Origin: Brugia malayi
Lineage: Eukaryota > Nematoda > Chromadorea > Rhabditida > Onchocercidae
Assembly (NCBI RefSeq): GCF_000002995.4
Contig: NW_025062478.1
Coordinates: 5,246,001 to 5,310,000, forward strand
Length of the DNA stretch: 64,000 bases
Direction: 5' to 3'
Numbering within the stretch: position 1 is the first letter of the stretch; each line of letters opens with the position of its first letter. Positions 48,252-62,574 of the stretch are shown here, piece after piece. The translations under genes were made by a program, and so were the position numbers. Below the pieces are notes generated by a model that saw only the letters and a program-made list of their open reading frames with translations, had not been told where the DNA came from and made no database searches.

Positions 48252-50269
48252 ATGGCAAAGAGAACAACTACAGAAGAACGAATGGTAAAAGAGGAGGATT
48301 CGGAAATACTGCATGTCACCAGCACAATTTCGGAAATGAAAATTTCTGGTAGTAAACATTCAAGAAATGCGAAAGACAAAGTTGTGAACATTGAAAGTGA
48401 ATATCCGAAAACTTCTCCTGGGGATCAAACTACAAACAGTCAACAACTAAAAAGCTTCGTTGACGTAAGCTTTCAAAATTTTCCCGCATTGTGATGTCAT
48501 TTGTTATCCTCATCTCTGAAGGACTCTTGTTAACTTCACATATAATTCTCGACGTAGTCCACTGTTTATAATTTTTTTTAAGCTAAAAGATTTCTTTATC
48601 TGTTTGAACACATATGTGTTTTAATAATATTCAACTTATCGCATACTTCACTTTCTGAATGACAGTTAAGACTTGTCTTGTTTAACCTTTATTGTGATGA
48701 AAGAACGATAAATTATAAGGTGTAATGGCTATTGATAGTAACTACTGCAATGATTTATATCCGCAGCAAATGTAAATTGATGTGAATCTAGTAGGAAGTG
48801 AAAAAGTTTAGCTTTAAGAAAACTTCCTTACCCTTGTTATTTCACTTCTCGACATATCAAAGATGGCATTCAGTAGAGGAACACAACTGTCATCACTAAA
48901 CAAATTCAGCTTAATAAAATCGGATGAAAGGAACCAGAAAAATAAAAATGTACAGAAAAGTTGTGATCATATGTTATTCGCATTATTAATCCTTGTAGAT
49001 ATTGTTTTTTTTTTCTAGGAAGAGAAAGTATCTGAACTTGACCAGGACCAGGATCAAACACATCCAGCATACATCCCTCGCATAGGACAATTTTTCATGC
49101 ACGATACTCGTGAAACTTGTGAGAGAATTACACCACATCTGTTGTCTCGTGCTGATTGTAAGTGGCGGCATGATTTATACAACGAAATAGATCAGATACC
49201 AATGTCTAATCAGGAATTCGCCAAGAAGTACGGTGTAGATCGGGAAGGAAATCCTATCTCTTCGGTAAGGCAAGTGAAAATTTTTGTTGAAAGCATGTTT
49301 AGCATGCTTAGATTGAAGCAAACAATTTTAATTGAAAGAGCTATTTCGAACAATTTTTCATGGCTTTTACGTTTCTTCTAACCTATTAAGTTTTCGATAA
49401 GATTCTTTCAAGGACAAGTCTTTCTACAAAATTTTGTTACAAGAATTTTTTCGGCTTTCCAACATGATATGCGTCGCACAAATCAGACTCGAATTCGGAC
49501 ATCAACGAACGTTTGGAACGCATCACGTTGTTTTACAAGGACACATAAGAGTATGTTTTTGATATTCGAAACAATTCGAAACAAAAGTTGTGCACTTATA
49601 AACTCTTAATTGAGCAAATGTAATTTCCTGACTTAATTTTAATTGTATCAAATACATTTCAGAACTGTATTATTTAATGTATTGTTTTATAGTTCATGGT
49701 CATGGGGCTAATTATGAAAATAAAAGAAAAGGTGTAAAAAAACAAGAAAACGGTAATCGTTTATCATTCATTGGTAATATACTGAATAAAGAACATTCTA
49801 GTGTTTGGGAAAATAGAAAGTTAGATGGAGGTAAGTAAATAAGTGTTGAGTATGACAATAGGTTTATAGAAATGAGTAAAAGATATGTCAATTAAGATCT
49901 TTGTAAGATTAATTCTCGTTTCAGATAAATTAGGTCATTGTTTCTTTTAGCCATGTTTAACCCGTTGCTGGTAGACACCTATAGGCATTTCTTGTCTTGC
50001 AGCTATAGCTGCTACCCACTTTGTAGATTATGTAAGATATGTCATATTGTTCTGAAGTAGAACAGTTTTGGATCCAACAGTTACTAATCCATCATTAAAA
50101 TCAAACAGAAGCTAAATTTCCAAAAAAATATTCTTATATGTTGGCTTTAGGTAAAGAAGCAGAAAGCAAGTCTGAGACAAATAATACTGATGATAATCGT
50201 GCGAAGATGGAAATGCGTCTTGGTAAACGTTATTCGACACAGCGACCAATAAAATCGTTTGAAATATAG
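48252..50269 (+). CDS. Barentsz/CASC3 (MLN51)-like exon-junction-complex protein
   Basis: Five exons (48252-48464, 49019-49264, 49487-49550, 49693-49830, 50151-50269) give 259 residues; phases agree. The SELOR region, the conserved EJC-binding part of Barentsz, is seen at about 86-150: HPAYIPRIGQFFMHD, then W120-R-H-D, then IDQIPMSNQEFAKKYGVD. The C-terminus has RLGKRYSTQRP, like the K-R-Y-S-S-Q-R motif after the SELOR region in animal CASC3. The family contacts eIF4AIII and RNA in the exon junction complex and links splicing to mRNA localisation, translation and decay. The protein is far shorter than human CASC3 (about 700) and lacks the long Pro-rich tail. The start is the first ATG after CCTTAG. 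Exon 3 (64 nt) is the least certain. Good confidence in family. Confidence 0.82.
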
Positions 50270-51682
<1,413 letters not shown>

Positions 51683-51734
51683 GGAAACGGAATGAAATTT
51701 TTGTTCGCGTTTTTTGTTATTGAGAATAAGTAAC

Positions 51735-51740
51735 AATAAA
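51735..51740 (+). terminator. Polyadenylation signal of eL43
   Basis: Canonical AATAAA followed by a T-rich stretch, 53 nt after the eL43 stop codon. Confidence 0.6.
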
Positions 51741-54700
51741 TTTTTTATATTACCAGAATTAGATCGAAATGCATCAGTGAAACTATATTTTCTATTAAGA
51801 CGGATTCATTATCTGGTTGCTATTATCAGTCTGGTTAACTGCAAAAGGAAGTTATCTATCAGGTGTGCTACACAAACAGATGTGACTGTTTACACCAGGA
51901 CTATCTCGGTTGCAATCTTTAATCGTTCTGAATGTCGAAATATTTAAGATAGTAGAAGACGTTTTGTTTTGTTTAATTATCTCTATTAATCTGTTAGGTT
52001 ATGAATGCAATGACAGTGGATAGTTTCAGTTAATTTTTCCTTCGAATACCATTTGGAGCACTTCTAAGCTAGTGTCTTTCGACTTATGAAATTCGTTATT
52101 GTCAGACTCATTAAAATAGTCCTTTGTTGAGTGACGTATTGTTGCACTGTCAGAATTCCTGGTTTTCAACTTCAACTTTCTGCTGTGTCTAACCGTTTAT
52201 ATGTAGTAGTTTGGCATGTCAAGAATGTTAGTTTTATAGGATACCAATAGCTTTGGTTTGTAGTGCTTATGGAATCTCCGAATTATGCCAATTTTATCAG
52301 CAATAAGGTAATTTTTTTAACATTTTAAATTTGTAGGAATTTGGATGCTTGCTCACAAAGAGCGGTTCAGCAGATTTACTGATGCGTCAGAATAAGTATG
52401 GGAAAGCATTTATGACTTACCAACCCCGACATGTCATTCAGTAGCTGTCTTCTGTAGAGCTTTACATCGATAAATGAGGGCAAGAATCTATTTGTGAAGT
52501 GTAAATGAGTCGAAAGAGCTATATGAAATTGAATTTTTCTCCTTTGCTCTTTTTGAATCAACTTTGGAGTATTATATGTTGTTCATCTTCCTTCACCTTA
52601 CTGCATTTTTATATTCATTTGTCTCCGTATCGGTATGTGTTGGGAAGCATATGTTTATAAAACTTAAAAGAAAAAAATTAAGCTCTGTAAACAGTGCAAA
52701 AAAAGAACCAACAAGATACGATTGAATATATTAAATCGGGTCTTCTTTAAATACAGTGACAGTTTCACAGTGAGCAAATGTTATTGGCATTATTTGACCA
52801 AGCAATCAGCATCTTCTCATAAACTTTTGATACTTTTAATAGATTGAATACTAAGTATAGCAGTGAGAAGAGTAACAGTTCAGATTGAGCACGGAAAAGT
52901 GCAGCACTAGGAAGTACGTTCTCGATTGAATGTAATATAATGATGTCAGACAAATCAGAGCAAAAATTTACCAGGCAATACAGAGGAGCTGAATTTTTAA
53001 ATGCTTCACGAAACTTTTCTTGAGAATTTACAAATTCTTCCAAGGAAAATTATGGGTTCTCATTTTTTTTCTCCGCTGCGATTCATTTTTATGATTATCT
53101 AATATTATGACGTTTTAGTAGCTAGTCAAGCTCTGATCATGAATTCAGAACTTCTGCCATGAGATTAGGACAATATTTGGTTTATGAAAATGCTTTAATA
53201 AATGAAATTGCAGTTTTATTATCAGAATTTTCAATTGAATTATAGCCTTAAATTTTGAGGTCAAGAAAGAATTCAAATTCTTTTAGTTATGTAACAGATA
53301 TTTTTGGGTAAGCTGATCATTTTTACGTAATATGAAAACAGAAATAATGGAGAAAATTGATGGCTTTGAAGCAAGTCGTCAAGGCTTATTTTCTCATAAA
53401 ATCAGATATCATTCTAGGTGTTACTTCCTTCCAGGACATGCTTTTGTCTTATTTTTGCTATATCTCCTTATCTTTTCCATAACTACTTCTTTTCTTGGTT
53501 TCATTTTTTGTACAACTTTTGAGTGGATTCATTTTCAGCCTCAACGGAAATCATAAAAATACCCTGAAGTCGTGAAAAATATGTTAGAATCTGGTCAAAC
53601 ATGCTCTCGATGGGTAGTAGATTGAAGATTGGAGGACAGAATTTTGAATTACAATCGCAAAGTTCTCGGTGTCGTGTCGTCGACATGAAAACAAATGGTG
53701 TTATCTACAACTAAAATTGATTAGAAATGTATTTTATTATTGTAATTTAAATTTATTTTGATATAGAGTAGTCTTCGTTCAATTTCTTTCTTCTTTTCTT
53801 TAATTCTGTTTTTCTTTTTTTTAAGGAAAAAAGTTGATCTCACTGGATCAGCAAATATCTTTAAAAGAACACATCAAAAAACCATAAGTTTCATGCGATC
53901 TCGAGCCGAAATTCGGTTAGATAGACAATTATTTAAATAATGAAGAATAAAAGGGAATACTTGGGCTGGAAAGAGAAGAGACAAATTTGAATTGCGTAAC
54001 TATGCCTTCCTTGTAATCTTTCAACTTTACTGGTAGCAATCAGTAAGATGAAACGTATGCTTAATAAATTTTATACTTTGATGCAACATTCCGATGTATG
54101 CTTATCTTTGAAGCAAATTTTGCACCTTTATTTACTGCTTATTATAGAAATTCTTTTATTGGTTACAAAGGGCACGGCTGTCATTTTACAGTTTTCTCTC
54201 CATCATAGAATTACATGGTAAAAGCAGTCTGTTAGTTTTTTAGATTTTAAACAGAGATTCACACTCAGGTTTTTTTTTTTATAACATATTTTATAAGTAT
54301 ATGTCAATTTCTCAGAGGTACAGATGAAAGGATTAAAAAAATTTCCCAAACTTCTATCAAATAGTTGAGGAATCTGCTAGTGAGAACGAACATGATATCA
54401 TGGAAATAGCGACATCAGCAGATTTGTCAAGGCAGATTTTGCCCATTGAACTGTTTGGAGCATGCAAAACATTCTAACACATTACTTGTTGAAGATACTC
54501 GATTGGTTATGATTTCGTTCGCTTTTCAAACGGAAACTGATTTTTATTTTTCCTGCAATACAAAACGAAACTTCGCCTTTCTTGATGTTTTTTTTTTTTT
54601 TTTTTTCACCAAAGGATTTCAAAACAATTAATTACCGAAAAGTTATTTCGGTCTGTCAAGTAAAATAACGTTTAGTTACTCATTTTCGAGTCAGCATGTG

Positions 54701-57031
54701 CTACATGTTTGTCCTTCAAACGTGCTTAGAAGATGATTTTTTTGCATCAACTATTCAGGAATGGAATTGTCGTAAAACAGAAATTTATTAACTTCAGTGG
54801 TTTGCGAAGGAATTTCTAGAAAATATTGAACTGAAAATTTTAGAAATTATTGGAACTTTTAAATTTGGTTTTCTATGTAAATAAAAATAGTATTGAAGAA
54901 TTGAAATGTGAAGTCAGTGATGTTTCAAATTTTACTAAACAGAATGTGATATATCGAATTTTTTCGAAATTTAGGTCCAGAGAATATATTAACAAATGAG
55001 ATAAAGATGTACAAGTATAGTAAGTTTTCATTAATCCTTAATTTCCTTGTTATCTTTTTAAAGAAACTGTTTCTAGAATGTTTTATGTCACTTTTCAACT
55101 CCAAAGAAATGGCTCACAAACAAAACGCGACAAATGAATAAGAGTTTAGTGCTATTTCTGGAATTTCATATAGTTACATGAAATGGACACTTTGTTGCTT
55201 AAATCTATTCTACCTAGGATATATTATTGTTATTATCATCACTACGCTTCGTTTGCACGGCTTCATTAGACATTTTGAATATTTTTTTAGACCTTGTTAC
55301 TATTTCATTATCAGTTAAGAATTTGATCTCAGTGAGATGATTTCTATGATCTGTTTTTCCGGACACATCACACTGTTAATAAATGAATGTTATTACGATG
55401 CTTTGCATGCTGGCAAACTTTTAAACATTTTTAGTGGCGCGGTATTCTCTTCAAGGCTCACTATAACTTCTCCCTACTTTTATAGAAAGCTTCAAATGGG
55501 ATTTCGCGGTTTTTCTGTACAATGCATACAATACAATTTTATCCTACTAGTTCTGCATTACTTTCATTTTTTTCTATTATTAAAAGGTCCGAAACTAGTT
55601 GGGACTGCGTTCATTACCTCTGCATTTCTCATGTTTTAGATATGTATTGCTAAGTACATTTTCTTTAAATTATTCAGCCGATCTGATTTTTTGATCCTTT
55701 TAAAATAAATTTATAAACCACAGTTTCATGCTCACTTCACAAACCTTATAATGATCAAGAATTCTACTTGGAAATATTGCTATATGTCTCAAAATATAAG
55801 TTTGCTTGAATTTAAACAAACATGAAGAATTTGTAAATATATTCCATTGCATAATTCGTTTTAATTTGTTTCATCGTAAAAACATTTCAAACACTGTCAT
55901 TGCTGACGCTTAAAAAAGCAAGTAAGCTTAAATTTGTTCACTAACCATATCAATCTAGTTTAAATGAAAAGTAGTTGTTTGCACTGATCGGTAAATACAT
56001 TAACAGAGACAGCACTTCGTATCTGCCAGCATACATCGAAAGGTAGTGTTTTTATCAAACTTTACTCTAATATTCCTCCCAACACACATACATATACACG
56101 TGCGGGATCGATCATAATCCTCTAATTAGCAAAAATTTTTGCACATCGTTTAGACCCGCGTCTAATTTCTTATATTCACACTCACTGGAACATAACAATA
56201 CGGTCATACCAATATCTGAATTAATATCTTCTAAAGATCCTTAACAAAGAACAGGTCAGCAAATTATGGATAGATATAAACATACTCAGAAAATAATTCA
56301 GCACAAATGAAGGTACCAACCAAAAGCAATTTGAGAAACAACTCGCAAAAATATTATGTAATTTAAATTACAAGCCTGTAGCATACGATTTTAAATGATA
56401 CACAAAGGCGTCTGAATGTTCACCTAGAATACTTTCTTATTTTTTGTGTAAAAAGACGTAAAAGAAATAATGAGAAGCGTGACGACGTGAAAGAAATATA
56501 ATAGTAGGAAATGAGTGTATTTGTTACAATATAACCTTGTGAAAAATTTAAAAAATTTATTTTGTAAAAGCCGTCCTGCTTCATTAGGACTTTACTTTTG
56601 ATGTTGATTTAAAATAGAATTAAACCACAAAATAAACAAAAATGTCATTGAATTAACAAGAGCAAAAGATAGTTACTAAAAATTTACATAGTACCTAGCT
56701 ACAAAACAACTGATTAACTGTTATCTTCCTCAATGAAAACGATTTAGCATATGTCGAATTAATACCCGATCCGGTTCTTAGTCTTAAATATGGAAAATAA
56801 AAAGCAACAATGAAATTATGCCTAATTTCATGACAAGAAAATGATCAACCGAGAAGTGGTAGAAGTAATTCTTGAGAGTTAGTAGGAGAAAGTCATAGTT
56901 AGTAGTACAAAGTTTGCGACCAAAATATATTGTATTTTCGTATTTCCAATTACTTCAAGTGAAGTAACTTTAACCTTTTCGTTACACATTCGTACTGTTA
57001 GTAAATTCTTAACTTCTAGAATCTTTAGTAG
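51741..57031. other. Intergenic, no supported gene
   Basis: A 5.3-kb convergent gap between eL43 and CYK-4. Open frames of 60-100 codons (51714-51947, 52765-53043, 53332-53556, 55337-55639) are hydrophobic or mixed, without motifs or paired splice sites. T runs occur near 54270 and 54585-54605. Confidence 0.5.
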
Positions 57032-60000
57032 TCAAAAATTAGTATCGGCAAAAACTCTTCCATGCTTACTCCATAAAGACTGAAATTCTTTTGGTTGTTT
57101 TCCAGCTGGTGGTATCTGCACTGGTTTTAACTTGTTTGGATCCTTTCGGCCACTGTTGTTCGAGACTTTAAATGAAGGTCGAACTGGAGTCTTACCTTCC
57201 TGATTGTAAACAAATGTTGCAGTTGATCTGTAAAATTTTCATTTGTAAATTTTAAATATCTCAAAATTTTAAATAGCTCAATTTGTAAATATTTCAAGAT
57301 ATTAACAAACTAATGGTATTTACACGTTAGAATATGAACTGCTAGTACTCTAAAATATGTAGTACCGCGAATTAAAAATTAACCATGTTTCTTCTATTGT
57401 CAGAGCAAAATCAGTGGTTCATTTGGTCAAATAAAGTAAGCATGAATTACATCAAATTTTGTCTCAAAATGCAATGCATCTTACTTTTCCTATTATTACC
57501 TTGTAGGACTTTTGAGCAGAGGTTTTTCCTGATCAAATGCATAGAACTTTGGCCAATAGTCTTGTGGCATTCTAAGTAAAGCCATAAATACCATGATCTG
57601 AAAGAGATTTTTTCTCACAGACGTCATAGTTTAAAAATTTAAATGTATTTAACACTTTCCAAAAACAGAAATTACCTGCTTTGAGACTTCCTCAGCGTTT
57701 TGCGCTATACTTGTGGCACGTGACGGTGCGCGACCAATAATTGTTGGAGCAATACAACGAGCCAGAACCTCTGGAGACATTTTATTTCGTAAACGGTTAT
57801 CACAAACCTGAAAAAATATTTCAAGATTTCAAATTTCCCCGAAAAAATGAATGAAATAGGACTTATAAAGGAAGTGAATACAAACCCTCTGGAAATGAGA
57901 GCAAAGGAAGGCGAGAGTATCTCTATTTGGATAGGGTAAATCCATCACGGAGCGATTTAAAGCCTCGAAGTCATCACGTTCAGCGGCACACACAAATTCT
58001 TCCCAAGACGACACCGGAATTACTGGATCCTGAAAAAGAAAACCTTCGGAACTGTCAATAAAACAAGGAATCAAATCTACAAAACTTGACCAACTAACCC
58101 TTATTTCTCTTAGGAAACGTTTTATACAGCCAGTGATTGTCTCTGTATCATGATATTCTAATTTGGGCAGTGAGCGACTGTTTTTGAATTCATTCAGTAA
58201 TTTAACAATTTGCGATTCCTGGCTGGAAAATACCTCAATTATTACTCAATAAGTAACAGTATCAACTATGAAATATATTAGATATAAATACGAATGAAAA
58301 ATTATGTTCGTAAAACTTGACAATAATTTTATCATTTTTATTATCAAAAAGTAGCATCAAATATGAAAAAATAACTTTTACCCAGGAATTCGATAAATGC
58401 CTTCTGTACTCAAACGATCCTTATCTAGAGCCAGGACGCAGTGTATGATGAGAGACGGAATCATCGGTTGAGTTGGTGGACAAAAATCTTTCAGCCGAGG
58501 ACGTTGTTTACCAGGTGTTCGAGGTGTTGCTGTTCGAGGTACGCAAGGGATTGGAGCACTTCTTATGCATAATTTATGCAAACGAATTCCACAATCTGAA
58601 TAAATTATTGGAAAAGATAAGTGTCCCTATAAAATGTCTCTTAGATATATTAGTATGACTACTGGAATTGAATTAAACAATATTCCAGAACAAAATTTAA
58701 AAGATGATATCCAGAAATTTATTAACTAAAAGCTAATTTCGCTTACCAGTACATTTGTAAGCTGCTTTACCAGTGAGCCCGATCCAACGGTTACACACTT
58801 CACAGCGATCACCAAGAATCGATGTGAAATTAGCAAAGCTATGCGGTCTAGTCTCAATTGAAGAACCATTTGTCCAAGTTTTTGCTGCAGTATATGGGCT
58901 GTTCCTAAATTGTCAAGGCAATTATTTATAGTTTCTTAACTGATAACGCAATTAAATCGTTTCAAAAATAATACCCTTTTATGTCTTAAAATGTCAATAA
59001 AAGTTAGTATTCATGCCATCAAAACTTCATAGGTTTTCAAAATTTTGTATCAATTTCTTGCACGAAAGCTATACTTTAAGCTTTAGAAAAAAGTATGCAG
59101 GAAGTTAATTACCAAATATCAGCACCATATAAAATGATGTTGAGAAAAGTAATTAGTATAGAAGCGAAAATATTGGTGCACTGAAACTGCAGTGACAAAA
59201 ATTTGCTATTCTACGCCTACTTCAATTTTATTTGTAATTTTATTTGTATTTGCCATTTTTTGTCAAATGTAATTGATACTGAAATAATAAATGGATACAG
59301 TTAGTAACATATTCTGCTTCCACTCTATTAGTACCAATGATCGCACAATTCATGAATAATTTAGACCAAGAAACAGATTCACAGTAATATATGCATGGCC
59401 TCATTTTTTTCCTGCCATTTACAGGATCTACCTTAGTCAAAGCATACTAATATCATTAAACTTCCATGACTTTCACCATATGACATAAACTATGGTGATA
59501 AGAGCTACAGTTTTAATGGTACAACAAAAAACTAGATCTAGTTATGCCTGCAAATAAACACACAGTTAGAGTTATGAGTCATAAGTGATGTCAAATTAAA
59601 ACTGTTCTCATAATGAGACACTTTTGTTTCATTTTTTTTTTTTTTGCAAATGGAACAACTTCCTCCATTCTATTTTAGATTTGACAGATTGGTATGTGAA
59701 TGTTAGCTGCTTGATCTGATCAAAGAAAACAAATCACCTTTTAAAAATAATCCGATTGAGATTACTATTCAATAAAACTACAATAAATAATGAAACGGGA
59801 GAGGACTGCATTTAAAGAAAAAGCATTATTTATATTTCTTAGAAAGATTGTAATCATATGAGAAACTAACTGCTAGTTGCTTTCATAAACTTGGTTGGAA
59901 GAATAAAAATCCTTACAAATCGAGAGCACTGGCTCCAAATCGTGGTGTGGTTGCACCAAATTTTGTCGTCGATTCAACCACGGCTTCTTCGTTTTGCTAA

Positions 60001-62574
60001 AACGATAAACATGAAGATTCAAATCTCTCTGTCCAGTCTACAATACTCCAAACAGACTCCACAAATGAAAGTACAAATTATATGAGAGAAAGAGCCCTAT
60101 GTTATGAAATGAGTTTTATGTGAAAAATTGTAATAAGGTATTCAAAAACAAATGGTTAAAACAAACATTCAGAATATTCGATTCTGACATCGACCGATTT
60201 GAACGTTTGAGTGAGACACTAGCTGTTGCTGGTTGTCTTCCTTCTGGATTCATAGTTATTGCTGTCGTTGTAATAATTGTTTCAGTTCCATCTTTTGATC
60301 GTTTGCATGGAGTGGCCTTAAAAGTTATGTGAGAATAATAGACAAAAAATTGGCACTGCTACCCATTGAAGAATGAAAAGAAAAATTTAGTACAGCTTTA
60401 CAGTGCGAGAATACCGCAAATCTAATTCAGTTCTAGAGATATCGAGATAAACAACAAAGCATCAGTTTCTCAATGAATAATAAAGCATCATTTCTACGCA
60501 GAAAGATTTTTGCAAATTTATAGAACTTACTATTTCTTCCTCAACAATATTCATTCTTTTAGATTCTTTGGAACGCTTCACAGTAGCAACAGAGCTATGG
60601 GTGCTTGGAAGAACGGCTAAGCTTCGTGACCTACAAAATATTCTAAAATAAAAACATCTACCAAGAAGTGAAATAGAAAATAGAAATCAAAAGGATTTTA
60701 ATAGAGATTTTCCCACCTTCTATATACTTTACCATTTCGTAAATGAGATTCATCAGAGTCATCATACGAAATGTCCATGGAGTCTGCCGTCTTATCATAA
60801 TCAGTGTCTTCGCCATGTGAAAGCGTGCGTGAAACACCATGGAGTATATGATGTGCTTGTCTTTCTCTCATAAGTGGTTCATGGAATGATGATTTGTAGT
60901 TCAAAAAAGATAGTTTCTGGCGATCTTCCTCTTTTAGTAATGACTGGTCATTCTGAAACAGAATTTCAAGTTTAGAGAAAACAGATGAGAAATATCGTTC
61001 ACTTTATTATTGAATTTCAGATGCAAACTTTAATTCAAACCTTCAGCAGTTCGTTAACTAACGCAAATTTTCTTTCCAATTCAACCATGTCACGCTCCAA
61101 GTTCTGTTTATCGGACATCAATGTAGCAATCTGAGCACGTGCATCCCTAAGTTGTTCTTTATACATCCGATTTTCTTGTTGCAACCCACTGGAAACGATG
61201 TGACATATATTCACACAGTTATTAAAAAAATTCATACTTTCACAAAAAACTTCAAAAATTCGTGTCAAAATTAGGCATAAGTCAATTTAATGATTATGCT
61301 CGATTCATAAAGTATAATTTTTCCAAATGTTATCGGTTTCTAATTTAATTGCCCCCTACTGTCTTTTTCTTATGTCTGCATTTTTCATTTAGTTTTAACG
61401 ATTTCTACTCATCCAGTCTTCAGTTGTTTTCAGTTTTTCAAAATATTTTCTTAAAAGATTATATTTGTAGCCCGAAACTTTCAAGGATAAGCAAGTGAAA
61501 TGGAAAAATTAAGAGATAATTGAGAAATTAATTACAATATTCTATGAACTTCAGCAGAGAACATCAGTAGAGACTTAATTTAAAATCATTATACCAACTT
61601 GTCAGCCAGTAGTTATTGAATAGATCAGTTTTACCAATTAATTTTTATAATGGATTTCATACAAAATGATTTACGAATTTTTATATTTCTAGCTTGTTCA
61701 AATTGAAACATTCTTTATACGTACGAATAGCATTTTCAGGTTCAAATCGAAGTCTGCTAGGTAATGACTAACCTGTAATCGTATTCTCGAGTATTCATTT
61801 GTTCCTGTAAAGTATCTGCCCTTAATTTTTCAGCATCCCAGTTGTGACGCATATTTTCCATTATATCAAGGAGATGTAGAAATTCTGTGCCTGAAAGGAA
61901 TATAATAAATGATTCTCAGGCTCTAAAGAGACATCGAAATAGATGTTGAATATTTCCAAATACTAGATATTTAATCAAAAAAAAAAAGTTCTAAATAATT
62001 ATGCTGGCTGAGAACGAAAAAAAAAACAAGGTAAGAAGCAAAAAAATACAAGTGACAAAGCATAGAGTTATATAGAAGAATGACAGTTCACCAACTTTTC
62101 ATTTTTGGTAATGAGTTGTATGGCATTGACTTAAAACATTAAAATGATTAAAAAAAAAAAATAAAATTTTCATAAAATAAGTTGAAAACTACCGCTAATC
62201 CTCTAACACTACCCTGGAATAGCAAATTTTGTGACAAAGTATTAAACCATATAGTTGCCTTAATATCAGCTTGGTAAAAGTTTTGGTAGTTATCTAGGAG
62301 TGTCGTCGCTTTCCAGTGTTTAGAATACATCACACGTAGAACAATAAAATAATGCTCAGTACATAAAACAGCAATAGTACCTTTAAAAAAAAGTAGCAGA
62401 GGTAGAAACACCTACATATATATGTTACTGTTATGTAATTAATACTGTTTGCATTTGAAAGACGACAAACTTACAGGTGCTTTGTCCTTCAACAAGAAAT
62501 TTAGCAATACCGATTGTCTCGGCGTACTCATTCAAGACAATGCGAGATCTATCATGGCAAATATTATCATTCAT
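57032..62574 (-). CDS. cyk-4: CYK-4/RACGAP1, centralspindlin Rho-family GTPase-activating protein
   Basis: Fourteen exons (62574-62475, 61890-61773, 61188-61041, 60952-60717, 60630-60531, 60316-60167, 59996-59917, 58904-58747, 58595-58382, 58222-58099, 58029-57886, 57807-57676, 57597-57500, 57227-57032) give 665 residues, near the usual 630-680. Residues about 35-122 are coiled coil ([20 protein letters not shown]). A charged linker follows, then a perfect C1 zinc finger at 332-381 (H-x12-C-x2-C-x13-C-x2-C-x4-H-x2-C-x7-C). The RhoGAP domain spans about 400-600, with the arginine finger at Arg432 in TEGIYRIPG. With the kinesin MKLP1/ZEN-4 it forms centralspindlin, which bundles midzone microtubules and activates RhoA signalling for the cleavage furrow. 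The start is the first ATG after TTGTTGCAG, with an in-frame stop just upstream. Exons 6-7 in the linker are the least certain. Confidence 0.95.

Noticed and set aside
55337..55639. 100-codon plus-strand frame
   Set aside because: Phe/Leu/Ile-rich translation typical of A+T-rich non-coding DNA; no motifs.
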